Source: Cylindrotheca closterium (lineage: Eukaryota; Bacillariophyta; Bacillariophyceae; Bacillariales; Bacillariaceae). Taken from it: DNA of 64,000 nucleotides. The notes beneath the pieces were generated by a model, which worked only from the letters and a program-made list of their open reading frames with translations, did no database searches and was not told the DNA's origin. Made by a program: the position numbers and the translations under genes. The stretch is from positions 40,625 through 104,624 of the forward strand of contig CAKOGP040002524.1 in the NCBI GenBank assembly GCA_933822405.4. The letters are read 5' to 3'. Position 1 is the first letter of the stretch. Each line of letters opens with the position of its first letter. Below are positions 32,980 to 45,200 of this stretch, one piece after another.

Positions 32980-33810
32980 ATGATCTCTGTACTGAAACTC
33001 AGTATGTTAGCACTTTCCTTTTACTCCACACTGGCTGAAGCGAAGACGGGCACCCGCGCCTTTCAGCAAAGTAGTGGTGGTGGTGCTGTCATCATTCCTA
33101 CTCAATCATCATTCAATACCGAACAAGAGGATGGACTCTTGGTGAATCCACAACTCACCGAGTCACCACTTTCTATTTTGGCAGACGACTTTGACCATGC
33201 AATGGTCGTCATGAATCAAGATGATAATGACATTCATGTCGGAAATCTTCTCTCGGCCTGCGAGAAACTCCAATCCACAATTCGGGAATTGGGCTTTGTC
33301 AGCTCGGCCAACGACATGGCCAGTAACATTGCTAAAGTCCGAAATACCTACTCCAAACTTCCAATTACCCAACGAGACTCCATGCCTGCTCTATTGAAAT
33401 ACGAACAAGATGTAGGCATTACCGAAAAGGACAGAATCAAGGATTCTAGTGCCACCATGGGAATTTTGTGGCTCGGTCGCTCTATAAACTATCAACGCGA
33501 TATGTTCCTTTACATATTGGAACACCCAGAAGCCAGTCCTTATGATGCCGCCAGTCATGCCTACGGTGCCACAGTCAAGCCACACTTGTCCTGGCCATTG
33601 CAACGGCTTGGACAAGCTGCACTCAACGGTCTTCGTTCTATGCAAAAGGAAACCATCCTCGCACACATGGGAGGATTTGACGAAAAAGAATATAACAGTG
33701 CCAAAGACTGTGCTACCAGGCAACGGATGAGACGAGTCTTGGCCTCTTGGAATCCAATCATTCGCAGATGGAACCAAGTGCTAGAGGACATGGGCCTTGA
33801 GAAACTGTGA
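32980..33810 (+). CDS. Glycolipid transfer protein (GLTP) domain protein with signal peptide
   Basis: 276 residues, single exon. N-terminus MISVLKLSMLALSFYSTLAE is a signal peptide. The all-helical GLTP domain spans about residues 60-270. Family ligand-binding residues can be placed: Asp, Asn and Lys in NDMASNIAKVRN (the D-x3-N-x2-K triad), Trp in GILWLGRSI, and His in VKPHLSW. GLTP proteins carry glycosphingolipids or ceramide-phosphate between membranes, usually in the cytosol, so a secretory signal is unusual and implies lumenal or extracellular action. No Phe follows the predicted cleavage site (AEAKTG), so the plastid is less likely. Confidence 0.85.
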   Translation: MISVLKLSMLALSFYSTLAEAKTGTRAFQQSSGGGAVIIPTQSSFNTEQEDGLLVNPQLTESPLSILADDFDHAMVVMNQDDNDIHVGNLLSACEKLQSTIRELGFVSSANDMASNIAKVRNTYSKLPITQRDSMPALLKYEQDVGITEKDRIKDSSATMGILWLGRSINYQRDMFLYILEHPEASPYDAASHAYGATVKPHLSWPLQRLGQAALNGLRSMQKETILAHMGGFDEKEYNSAKDCATRQRMRRVLASWNPIIRRWNQVLEDMGLEKL

Positions 33811-34365
33811 GTACTACTGTACTGCCTCGTGACTCCTCGACAATTACTATGATGATTCTACTGGCGGACAGGGATCATCACATGCTACAAACCCGACGAC
33901 ATTGAACATGATGAAACCATAGAGATGCACAAACAAGCTATCATTGTATAATATGAACTTATAAAGAAACACAGGCCAGATCATGTATATAATACTCAGG
34001 ACGACCATTCTTCTTGTTCCCTAGAAAATTATTTTGAAGTCAATTTAAAATTCAATACTGTATGTAATAAATAATACTATCTGCACTTCCAGCCGCACCG
34101 GGTACCAGGTACCAGGGTACCCGCATGCAATAAGTAAGGTCTACAGAAGTAGAAGTTCCCAAATGGAACTAGATCAGTTCTATTGCAACTTCAATCCAAG
34201 CATTTTTAATTTGTTTCTATATTGTACTATTCATTTGGCTTGGTTCTATAATATTTCATATTCATATAGTGTCCATGTCGTTGGTAGCAGAATGGATTGT
34301 GAAGGAAAAATTATCATGAATTGGACTATTATTTAAGAGTACTAGTTCTTACAATAGCACATGAA
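33811..34365. other. Intergenic with a GGTACC-type run
   Basis: Region between convergent genes. GGGTACCAGGTACCAGGGTA plus CCC lies at 34100-34122, three overlapping KpnI-type palindromes. No coding sequence seen. Confidence 0.45.
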
Positions 34366-35142
34366 TTACAAAACTGGTGTGGCCAACGGATTGGAAGTCT
34401 GACCAAAGCCAAGAGTTTTTCGTTCTTGACATTGTGGAGTTCGTATCCGCCGTGGGAGTCCGAGAGAAGCGCCGGCATTGGTGTTAGCCAGCCCTTTGCC
34501 TTGGGACCAGCGATTTTGATTTGGAGATTGCATCAGCTGAGGAGGCATTGCCACCACTTTATTCTTATGCCGTCTTGGAGAAGTCAATGGTGCAGTATTA
34601 GGTCCACAAGAAGGAAGAGTATCGGAAAAGTCAAAATTATCGGCAAGAGATGGCCGCGCAGGACCTCTGGGAGGGCAGGCCCTTCTTCCCATTCCAGGAT
34701 CCATGGACCATCGTCTCGATCCATGGCGTGCAGTGACACTTGTCAGCTCGCCATAGAGACTCACGGCTCGCAAATGCGAACGATGGCAAGGTTCTTCCGT
34801 CACGTTGGAATATAGACTGGCAATCCCATCAGGATTGTTTTCGCCTTCGTCCATCTGACGCTGTTGTTCCGAAAAGACGGCATTGTGGGCACAGTCCATG
34901 AAAACATGTCTTTCTTGATTCTGTGATTTCGAGACTAGCCCCAGTACGTCGTCGTCTGGCCCCACATCCCCTACCATCTTGAGACGCTTCAATAGCTTTC
35001 GCTCTCGTTTGTTCATCCACAAATACTCGGCTGCGGAGTAATAAGAGGCGGAATATTCTTCATCTGTCAACTCGTCCAAGGTTGGAATGTCGTGGACTCG
35101 GTATTCCTCCGCAGAGAAGTGAATGGCTTTGCTGGCTGTCAT
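34366..35142 (-). CDS. Diatom-type unknown protein (258 residues)
   Basis: Single exon starting MTASKAIHFSAEEYRVHDIP. The N-terminal part (IHFSAEEYRVHDIPTLDELT then DEEYSASYYSAAEYLWM) has a form I know from many diatom proteins, with a short acidic Thr-Asp-Glu-Glu block followed by aromatic residues and a basic helix (RERKLLKRLK). The rest is low-complexity, Pro/Arg/Asn-rich and probably disordered. No signal peptide, membrane segment or catalytic motif. Function unknown. Confidence 0.65.
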   Translation of the reverse strand: MTASKAIHFSAEEYRVHDIPTLDELTDEEYSASYYSAAEYLWMNKRERKLLKRLKMVGDVGPDDDVLGLVSKSQNQERHVFMDCAHNAVFSEQQRQMDEGENNPDGIASLYSNVTEEPCHRSHLRAVSLYGELTSVTARHGSRRWSMDPGMGRRACPPRGPARPSLADNFDFSDTLPSCGPNTAPLTSPRRHKNKVVAMPPQLMQSPNQNRWSQGKGLANTNAGASLGLPRRIRTPQCQERKTLGFGQTSNPLATPVL

Positions 35143-36962
35143 TATTGCTGTATGGTATTGTATGTCTCGTTCAATACCAGTAATCGGTAGGATACAGTAG
35201 ATGCGTTTTTTTATTTTTGTTTTTTGCTTGCCTTTGTGGTTGATGAAGGATCAAGTTCAAAGTGAAAGTGTAAAATTTTATAATTTCATTTGTGCTCAAA
35301 AATGTGATGGTGAAGGGCGGTCGTAAATGTGATTCCTTGGGACATTCTGGTCATACAAATGACCTATTGATAACCAGTCTTCCCTTTTTCTTTTTTCTAC
35401 TTAGGTCAGGGGCCAAAATGGTCTTAAGGAACTTAAGTCACGGGACTTTTTCGACGGTTCGACTCTCCGAAGAAATCACGACCCGAAATTGTAGGGGCAA
35501 CATCATCTCTTTTGTCGAGAACGTTTCGTTCTCAAATCTTCCGTTTCTTCCTGAAGAGTGTTCGCTCTCTTATAAATCTTCAACAGGTCATGTGCTTCCA
35601 AGAACCTAAGCAAACCTCTGACCAAGAGCAACATTATGGGCCCGATACACATCAACTTAATCTTGTCAACATCAACCATCCGATCGGATTCGTCTTTACC
35701 TAAGGAGCATCGCATTTTGTAGTACATTGACTCTTCCACCATTGTTTCACAAGCACCAGTTACAATGATATCAAGGATTCGACTTCATCACCAGCATACC
35801 GTAGCACCATTTCGTAATGTATCGACTCTTCAAATGATGATATATTATGTATATTATATTACCCCCTTACCAGGTACCATGGGTTCTACTTCATCACCAG
35901 CATCGCGCAAGTAGTCGTGTGAACTATTTTACAAGTACCAGATGTTGGTATTTTGAAAAATACCAGATACCATGGTACCTAGAAGCAAGAAGACAACTTT
36001 ATCTTGTTCTTTTATTAGTACTGCAGGATTTTTCCTACAGTAGATACATCACCTGTGATATCAACAGTTTCTCCGAGAAACGACAAATGTCATTGGACGA
36101 GCACTTAGTAGGCAGGAGAAGATTGAGGCATGGCCTTGTAATGAGTTGGTGGAAGAGGTGTTTGGTGGTGTCCGTGGCACTAATGTACCTTCTTGTTCTT
36201 GTCGTTTCTGTTTTCACAACTGGTAGGCGTGTCATTTCTAGTAGTAATAGGTATGATGATGGCCATCGTGTTAAACAATGATGATGCCAGAATTCCTCCA
36301 AGCAAGGACGCAAAGTGTGAACCTTGATCTCGTCGCCACTGTGAAGAAAGTGTTATTAGCACTATGTGACCCTCCTCGTCGTGCCCTCCTTGTCGTGATC
36401 TGCGGGACTACTGTAAGGAAGTGCCATTGTGGTACCAGGCATGCTGAGCACATGTTTAAAATATAGCTTCCAATATCGCGCTGTAATAAATATATTATAT
36501 AAAATAAAAAAAATTCAGTCCCACTTACCGGTACACTTAAATTGACGATATATATGTGGCGTCCAAAATATGATCGTGGAATAGCGAAGAAAGTTTTATT
36601 TGCGGAACACGTGCCTATTATCCTCATTGGCCGGCGCTTTTGTTTATAGAGGTAAATAAAACCGGCATATATATGCCAGCATTTCTTCTAAGACAATACG
36701 CAACAAAGCAGGTGATCACCAAACTGCCCAATTCTTCAACACTGCAAGCCTCAGAAGACATTATCGGGGACGGAATCAGGCAAGATATTCGTTGATAAAG
36801 GATTCACATATGTGTATCTGGGCTTGAAACTTGCCACATTCGTGTCTTTCCAAGGTTCAAATAGGTTCTGTGCGGCGACATCATTAATCTGAAAACCTGA
36901 AGCCCAAAATAGAATCACTTCTTCCTTCAGATTGTTTTCTGGCGTAAGGTTGCTCAGGCTGT
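35143..36962. other. Long intergenic region, no firm gene
   Basis: 1.8 kb upstream of the LRR gene. GGTACC-type palindromes occur at about 35869-35880 and 35960-35985 (ACCAGATACCATGGTACC), and TACCGGTA at 36526. A short plus frame near 36088-36280 has a hydrophobic stretch (VVSVALMYLLVLVVSVF) but no other support. The right end should hold the LRR gene promoter. Confidence 0.4.
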
Positions 36963-39900
36963 ATGGACCGGAATAAGGTGGAACAAAATCTGAATGCGCA
37001 TAACATGAATGCAGACACAGACATAGATACTACTTCGAAGGACATGGAAACATTGAAATCATCTGATTCCTCAAAGCCGAGACTGAAAACGGATAATGAA
37101 TTGGGATCACCACCAAGGACCTTGCGTCAAGTCAGACACATACCGTCACTGGTTCCACCACTTAATGGCGACAGTTCGCTGGACGGAAGGGAACCCGATG
37201 GGGGATCTCCAGTCGTACACAGCGGCGAACGAGTTGTCGGGCCTTTGCACTTACCATCATCAGAAGCATCATCATCAAATTCATCAAATGCTAACGTTGT
37301 ATCTCAGAGGAACGGCCGAGTACTTGCTGCGGGTATGGCACCTGTGCCAGAAGATAGCGTTGTCAAATCAATTGGTGTCCGCCAACAACAGCTTCCTTCT
37401 CAGCGAACGATGTATAACAAGAAAGAAGTTTCCAGTTCGTTTAGCATGACTGCTTTCAACGAAGAGGATACTGATGCCCCGTCATCAGGCCATTTCGGCA
37501 TAGAAAGTGATGACAGTTCCGTATTATCTTCCGCCAATGAGAGCATTGAGATTGTTCCAAAAGAAAAACCAAATCCATCATCCCTGTTGAAGGTGAGCAG
37601 GCAACCATCTCGACGGGCTGTTGCAGTTCGACAGCGGCCGTCATTGGCCACTCCTACAACCGCTGTTGGCGATCCATTGCAAGCGGAAGAACCAGACGCT
37701 GGCATGTCAGTTGTGCTTTCAGCTTCCCAACGAAATCTCAGTGCACGAACCTCGACACAAGTCACTCGGCAGTTGTCCTTGGCACAACTTGACACATCGG
37801 AGCCGGAGTCCATGGAATCTAACTTGGGTCATATGTCTTGTGAATCAACCACGGAAATGCAACCAGCGGGATCTTCCCATGCTGCACGACCAATTGTGAT
37901 GCCTCAAAAGGGAAGAAAGCAAAGAGTCTCTCGAGTGACAAGGGTTGGCACGAATAATGCTCAGATTACCTTTCAAGCATGGTCGAGAAATGAAAATCCA
38001 AATACCAACAATAGGAAAAGCACAAATACGAATACTGACAGCAATGTTCCCACCGCTGCGGTACCGCCAGTCAAAAGTCTTATCCGAATGCTACCAGCAT
38101 CACAACGAAACCGCGCTGCTCGTGCCTCTACAACGGTCACCCGACAGCTGTCCTTGGCAAAACTTGACACATCAGAGCCGGAGCCCATGGAATCTTCTAC
38201 GAGTCGAATTTCTTCCGTATCAACGATGGCAATACAATCAGTAGGATCTTCCCATGTTGCACGACCAGTTGCTCTGCCTCAAAAGGGAAGAAAGCAAAGA
38301 GTTTCTCGAGCAAAACGAGTGTCTAAAGCCGTTCCTGATATGCATAATGCTCAAATCACCTTTCAAGGATGGTCGAGAAATGAAAGTCCAAAATCCATCA
38401 ATAGAAAACCAGATGGCGAAAGCAGTAACACGACATCTGTAAGCAGTAAGTCTCGTATACATTCTGTCAATATGGCGACGGGGGAGATGATTGGCGCTGC
38501 GGAATATAGCACAGGACTATATTCTGTTGCGGAGATGCCGGAGAAAGGAGGCCTTGGCTCGATGGAAACTATCACCAAGGATATTAGTAGTCGCAGCACC
38601 TCCTCTCGAAGTATCAGTCTGAGTAGTTTACGGGACACGACAGGCCGGAATTACAGAAACCTTGGCTGGAGTTCAACCGAAGCTACCACGATTGAGAACA
38701 GTGATCGGAGCACCTCTACTCGAAGCATCAATGTTAGCAGAGGACGCCAGCAGAATTATAGTTCCGCGCATACCAGAAACAGTCATTCGCCATCTCTGTC
38801 TCCAATTGAAGATTCATACAGCTACCGGATACCGAAGCATCAGCAACAACTGTACCAGCGACAGCAGCAGCTGCGAAATTCAACTTTGGCTTCACCTTTT
38901 GCGAGCCCAACGAAAGCTGGTTCCAATCGGTCATTGCCAGTCAAAGAAGTGATTCGAAATATTGTGTCTCCCCCAATGCTGGAAAACGCGGAAACACCAC
39001 TACATTATCGAGCCCAGCAATCATTCTCCAAAGAAGATCCTCAGACAACCGATTCATCCATTGATGCATCAGATGACTCGATTGATTCTTTACCACTAGA
39101 GACTCCAGAGACCAAAAACTTTGATGGCGTTGCAGCAGGAGACGAGGACGGTCCCGAAATTATTACGGACAGCCCAAAAAGGAACATGAGTGCTGAAGAC
39201 ATGAAAATTCAGAGCTACAACAACAAAATGGGTCGCTCAGCTTCTGCTAGGACAACATCTCGCGCTCCGCCGATGACAGGGAAGCGAGCCTTGTCCACCT
39301 CTAACGGAATCGGTGCTAGCTATTCTCATTCTCAATTTGTCGGCAGTGATTCACGATTTCGCTCACCCACCGCTTCTTCTACTCGACACATTTCTAGTCG
39401 GACAGGGCCAGCATTTGACGAGGATGCGGGATCAGTGTCTGGCACTGAAGTACCAGGAGCAGTATCGATTGCCCGCGATGGAAATGAAGCTATCTATGAC
39501 ACATATCGCAGAAAGGGAAACTTTACAGAGCAGAACTCATCGCAGGCAGTTCTAAGCGTGACGAGCGAACATGATATGGATACATCTTTTCGTGGACATC
39601 GGCAAGACGAAGAGCAGCAATTGCAGCGGCCAGCTTCTGCCATTAGCATACAAGGCCAACGGCCAGTGCCTGCCACCAGTGTAGCTACTGCGTCCGTCTC
39701 GGTAGTCCCTTCGGGTCTTCATGTGAGAGGGGTTCATGCTGATAACGAACGTGTCTCCTTGGCTACTTTGAATTCAGTCGATATGGATGCGGACAAGACA
39801 TCATCTGCATGCTATCGCAAGATATGTCTTTTGGTAATGATTTTACTTGCTGGTGGTGCCGCGGTAGCCGGTTCATTACTAGCTCCTAAGTCTTCTGACA

Positions 39901-41224
39901 CTCCTTTACAGAATTCCAACAATCCTCCGAGCAACAAACCAAGTGTTGCTCCATCAGAAGGTCCGAGGGATTTGGGCAGGCTGGAGGATATTCTAGAAGC
40001 ATTGTTGCCGCTTTCAACAAAAGAAGCTATGACAGATTCGTCCCATGCGCAAAACCTGGCAATTGAGTGGCTAGCATTTTCGGATCCCGCACAACTCGAT
40101 CCTGGGGATGAGAATATGAGCGAGCGCTATCTGGTTGCACTCTTTTATTATGCCATGCAAGGGGATAATTGGTTCACTTCTGATAATCATCTCTCTGGAC
40201 GGCCAGTGTGTGATTGGAAAGGAATTACATGCACTACTACTTCACCTAGTGGGACAAAGGAAACAGTAATATCCATTCAGCTTGGTAAGCCAAATCTTGC
40301 CCCTTTGCAGAATCTACATTTTCTCCACTATAACCATCTCATTCTCTTTCGTTGCAATCAATTGCAGAACGCAACAATTTATCAGGTTCCATCCCCAATG
40401 AGATTGGCAGTTTTAGTTCCCTGCAGCGTCTGTACCTAAGTAAGTATCTAGCTATCGCCCAACTTGAGTGGCCCAAAGACCCAGCATCAACTCAACTTCC
40501 TCTTTCTTCTGTAGCTGGGAATCAAATCCGGGGAAGCTTACCAGGTACGCTTGGGAACTGTACAAATTTATTTGAGCTTGGTCTTGGAGGCAACGCAATT
40601 TCATCCACATTCCCATCCGAAATTGGTTTGCTGACAAACCTTGTGGAACTAGGAGTCGAAAGCAATCAACTGTCAGGGGAACTTCCAGCTGCGATCGGCA
40701 GCCTCAGTAGTCTGTCATTTCTCAGTCTGTCGCGAAACAGAATCACGGGCACTTTACCGAAGACAATGGGAAATCTTCGAAGCCTCGAGGCACTCCTAAT
40801 GCAGTCGTGCAAAGTGGAAGAGCTTCCTTCGGAAATCAAGGAACTTACTCAGTTGAAGCAAGTGGACCTTGGAGACAATCTGCTGTTCGGACCTATCCCT
40901 TCGTGGCTTTCGAGTCTGTCCAGTTTGACGAGCTTGAAGCTCGATTTCAACCAGCTATCTTCAACCATACCCTCTGATTTCGGAAACTTTTTTAATTTGG
41001 AGCGGCTATGGCTAAACGAGAACAGTGATATTACGGGTGATGTACCTTCAGAACTTGATAACCTATCGAAGCTTGATGACCTGCAATTGCACAAGACGTT
41101 CCTGACAGGTGGACTTGAAAGCGTATTTTGTTCACGAAATGGATCTCTTCCGACATCTTTGACCGCAGATTGCAGAGGTGTAAATCCAAGTATACAATGC
41201 ACTTGTTGCACCACATGTTACTAA
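36963..41224 (+). CDS. LRR receptor-like membrane protein with long cytoplasmic-type N-terminus
   Basis: Three exons (36963-40284, 40368-40439, 40515-41224) close to 1,367 residues. Residues 1-945 are Ser/Thr/Arg-rich and probably disordered, with a tandemly repeated module (two copies of ASQRN...TRQLSLAxLDTSEPE...PQKGRKQRVSR...NAQITFQxWSRNE at about 37720-38000 and 38097-38395). One membrane span lies at about 950-972 (CLLVMILLAGGAAVAGSLLA). Then comes a Pro/Ser linker, a plant-type LRR N-cap (DNWFTSDNHLSG then CDWKGITC) and about eight LRRs (for example NNLSGSIPNEIGSFSSLQRL) ending in a Cys-rich cap (CTCCTTCY). This architecture, LRR outside with no kinase, is common in pennate diatoms; ligand and signalling partner are unknown. 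Confidence 0.88.
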
Positions 41225-41347
41225 CTAGTCAATGAACCCAGTCATCCAATGGACGAATAACTAATATTAGGTTGAAATAGAATAGATCAAGAGTGTCACC
41301 TGTGTTACATTAGGTTTGTTTCACCTTATCGATTCGTCATACAATGC

Positions 41348-44300
41348 TCAAAGCCCAATGAATGGGCCAACATATGCCTCGAACTGGCATGTAGTCCTAA
41401 TAACCAATCCCAAAACTAAAAGCATCGACAAAATCACACAGATCCTGATCTGCCCATTGTAGACGATTACGTCGAAAAGAGACAGATTTGGATTCGCAAT
41501 CAAGTCACAGTATCGACTTCTAAGGACAATGGCTTCCTCCAAAATTTCGTCTGAAAGATACACAGCCAATAATCGATTAGAGCCAAAGAAGGCAAGAGAA
41601 TGATTTCAAGATTCCATCTTTTCACTTACCCAACGAGTAGTTAGTTTTGCAACGTGCTCCACCATTTGTATATCGAATCCATCCAAATGGAGTATCTCGT
41701 TTATCAATTGCCCCAAGGTTCTTCCATTTGCCACCTTTTACTCGGTGCTGAACTACAGAATCACTAGTAAGAAGCAACATGCTTCCATCGCATTTAATCT
41801 GCACCATCACATCAATCGTCTCTGGATAGACAACAGTTGCGTTGTACTCCTTGCTCACAGGAGCGTCTACTTCATTGTCCCATTTGTCACAATCAATCGA
41901 AGGTCTCCGCATAATGAACGTTCCAGAAGTAGAATGAAAAGTGAACCGATGTTGCCGAATCCTCCTTCGAATATCTGCGATGCATACGACGTTTGTTTGT
42001 GATATAGGTCCCTTCGTTTTCTCCGCTATCGTTGTCGAAGAATCCGTTTGCATCGGCGGGAGTGTTGTATTGTTTTGCGCAGCGGGATCGAGCCTTCCGG
42101 CAACCTCAGCCTGCATCTCAGAATAGTAGCCATCGAGTCTTCTCATGGCCTGGTTTCGAACAGTCTGAAACGTTGATGTCAGATCAGAGGCAGGCGCACC
42201 TGGATTCAGAAGGAATCGATCAATTCCGAGAAAGGACTTCTCGAGCTTCTTGTCCATACTAGAATCTAGTTGTTGCATCGCAGAAGCCAATGATCTGTGC
42301 ACTGATGGTGCATGTGAGAGGACTCCTTGTGTCTCGACCTCCGCGTTTCCTAACAATGGCCTCTGCAGTTCTTGCTTTCCGGTTTTTACTCGGGGCCGCT
42401 CAAATGATTCCATTTGGCTAAGGCTAGCCGCGCAATCCGATTCTTCTTGAAGCTTGATGCTGGAAACCTCTTGCGATTTTTGCGAGGCATCATACGTGGA
42501 CTCGCCGCCAGACGACTGAAGTCGTTGCAGCAGTGCTGTTATTTGGCTTTGTACCACATGAAGTTTCTCGTCTAGTGTCTTGTCCTTTCTGGAGTAGTAG
42601 TCGACTTCTTGTCTACTCGCTGCAACCAAGTTCTTGATTAAGTATGTCTTTTCTGTAACTGGCGCCGAGTTGTACTGATTCGCCATGCGCTCGCATGATT
42701 CCATAGCCGATCTGGCATTTTGAAGTTCCTTGTTATTTCTTTCCTTCTGCTGCCGCAAATCTTCCGCTTCTCGCAATGCGTTATCAAGCTTGGCTTGACT
42801 TGAAACTGCCGTCTCGGTCTCTTCCATTGTTTTTGGGGAAAAGTAGGAATCAAAATGATCATTTTGGTCTGTTTGTATCGTTAGTCGTTCCGTAACCGAT
42901 GCAAGATTAGTGTTCAAGGAAAGTTGGCGGCTTTGCCGAGACGAGACGATTTCAGAGCTGGGAGACTCGTCCGTGTTTGAGTCCATTGGATGTTTCCACA
43001 GCCCAGCTTCAAACGAATCATTCCAAAACGACGACTTGTCGCCAGGTGTATCTTCTTCGTCCGATTTCTCTATCTGCCCCAAATCAGAAATTGCTTCTTT
43101 TCCCTGCGCCAAACATCGTCGAAGTGTCAGGAGACTTTCGGAGGAATGTTCAACTCCGTCACATGAGAAGCTTCCATCTTCACTTGACTGTTGTTCCATT
43201 TCCAATTGGCCCTCTCGAAAGGCAATTCCTTGTTGCTGGTCTGCCATTTGCGAAATAAGCGATTCTCGGTCTCCCTTTTTAAGTTTCGATGGTGAAGAGT
43301 TCAGCTTTTCTTGAATTTCAGTCAAGTCCATCGAGAGTTTGGCGAGTTCTTGTGTCAAGAAATCAACTCTGTCACTCTGCTTGCTAGTAGTAGATTTCTT
43401 TACGCTTTTCCCCTGAACATCCGAAACGTGCAATTGAAGCAGTTCCATTACTTGTACTTGACGAGATAGCCACTTTGCTTCTTGCCCATTCCAGCTCTCA
43501 GTCAGTATACCGTTGGATGGCACGGATGTCTCCCCAATGTATTCCTCTGCGATTTGGAGGCAAGAAGTCGCTCTCTTTTGAAAAGCATCCAGCTGCTCCA
43601 ACGTTTTGGTTGCATTCGTGTCCTTCCGGTTAAAGCTCAAGGCCAATTGCAAGATTCCGTCATCGGCAAGCTGAACTTGACTGGATAGCTCAGTTCGCAG
43701 GTCCCTATGGTTGATTTGGTTCACTAGGTACTTGACAAAGGGATCCTTCGAGGAATCGGCATACAACAGCTCAAGTCGAATCGCCTCCAAAAGTTCTTCT
43801 TGACTTGACCATCCTGTCATTTCTTGCGACGACTTTATGTGGTGCATTGACGACTCGACCATTTGAATGTAATCTTCTATTGCTTCTGTCGGAACCAGCT
43901 TTTTCAATTTCTCATACACAGTGTGAACGACTGGATGCTGCTGATGATGGTGGAACGAATTCAAATAAATGTCCAAAAGTGCTCGTCGAAACCAAAAGAT
44001 GGCATTTTGAGTTTCATCCAATGACAGGTAACAATCCCCCAGCTTGAACATGAGTTGTGGGGTAGGCCTAGCATATTGTTCCCATTGCGTTGCCGTTTGA
44101 AATGCCTTTTCGAATGCAACCAAGGCCGACTGATAATCTTTTGCTGTGACCTTCTTGTCGCCACGAGCTTCATACCGCAACGACTTTTCAATACTCATCA
44201 AAAAGTCCTGAATGGACTCTTGACGCTCATCATTGGATGATTCGACCAACTTTCGAAACGCCCACCGTACGGCTTGCCGAGCTTCTTCTGTGGACTTGTG

Positions 44301-44843
44301 GTTGGAACCACACATTCGAAGGCGTATCCGTAGTGCCATGGAAAATGCTTCGAGGCATCGTTGATAATCGTTGTATTTCTTTTCACCAGTCGACTTTTGC
44401 AGAATGAATCCAATCCAAAAGTATGTCTTGGCTGTCAATAAATGATAGGTGCCCAAGACAGGCTCTAAAATCAGCAAGGCGGAAGTGAAGGCTGATTTGG
44501 CGGATTCTGAACGTTTCGACTTCCATTCGGAACATCCTTTGGAACAAAAGGAAGAAGCTTCCTTCAGAAGGGACTCCTTTTTCCTTCTTGGATTGACGGG
44601 CGTCGTTGACGATGTGTATTTTGGTATTTTGGAAGCTGGAGTTCTTGATCTTGGCTTCTTGTTGGAGACGGCTGACGTACTACTCCTGGCACTACTTGTT
44701 GCTGGAGGAGATTGAAGGATGGGATCCTCCTTACTGATGATGGTGTCCATGCTTCCCATGAAAGATCGATTGACTACTGTAGTTGGTGTATTGGGCCACA
44801 AGTTGATAGTATGATGATATTGTTGGAACTTTCCCTCACACAA
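41348..44843 (-). CDS. TPR/coiled-coil protein with C-terminal membrane anchor
   Basis: Two exons (44843-41630, 41550-41348) close to 1,138 residues; the short second exon adds DEILEEAIVLRSRYCDLIAN and a membrane span (IRICVILSMLLVLGLVIRTT, about 1108-1127). The start could instead be the downstream MGSMDTIISK. Residues about 70-340 look like TPR/kinesin-light-chain-type helical repeats (AKTYFWIGFILQ, LEAFSMALRIRLRM, LVAFEKAFQTATQW, MFKLGDCYLSLDETQNAIFW). The middle (about 400-850) is charged with coiled-coil stretches (REAEDLRQQKERNNKELQNA). A compact domain at about 985-1070 precedes the anchor. It is probably a tail-anchored scaffold facing the cytosol. Convergent with the LRR gene (123 bp apart). 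Confidence 0.75.
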
Positions 44844-45200
44844 GAAAACCTCCTGAATTCTGAAAGACTTATTTTCGGTGCTGGAAATAAGTCTCAGCTT
44901 CCATGGAAGATGAAAAGTAACGGTAACATCAAAATCTGGTATTCCCGTTGAATTTTTAATTAACGGTCGATTTCTTTTACCGGTATTTTTTTGAGAATTC
45001 TGTCAGTCTGCCGTCGTCAGTCACATCCAACAATTTGATGGATATGCGACGACGCGCGCGCACGACGATGACATCAACAGTCAGATATTTGTAAGGCATA
45101 AATATCATAGAACTTGACCACTGAACTTTCCAACCTGCTTCCCGCCTTTCTCTTGCAATCCAGACATTGATTCATCTACGAGACGTTTCATAGCGAAACC
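44844..45200. promoter_or_regulatory. Divergent promoter region of the TPR and FBPase genes
   Basis: 357 bp between two outward-facing starts. It contains TACCGGTA at 44978-44985 and a GCGACGACGCGCGCGCACGA CG-rich stretch at about 45047-45066. Shared control is possible; no known site recognised. Confidence 0.4.
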
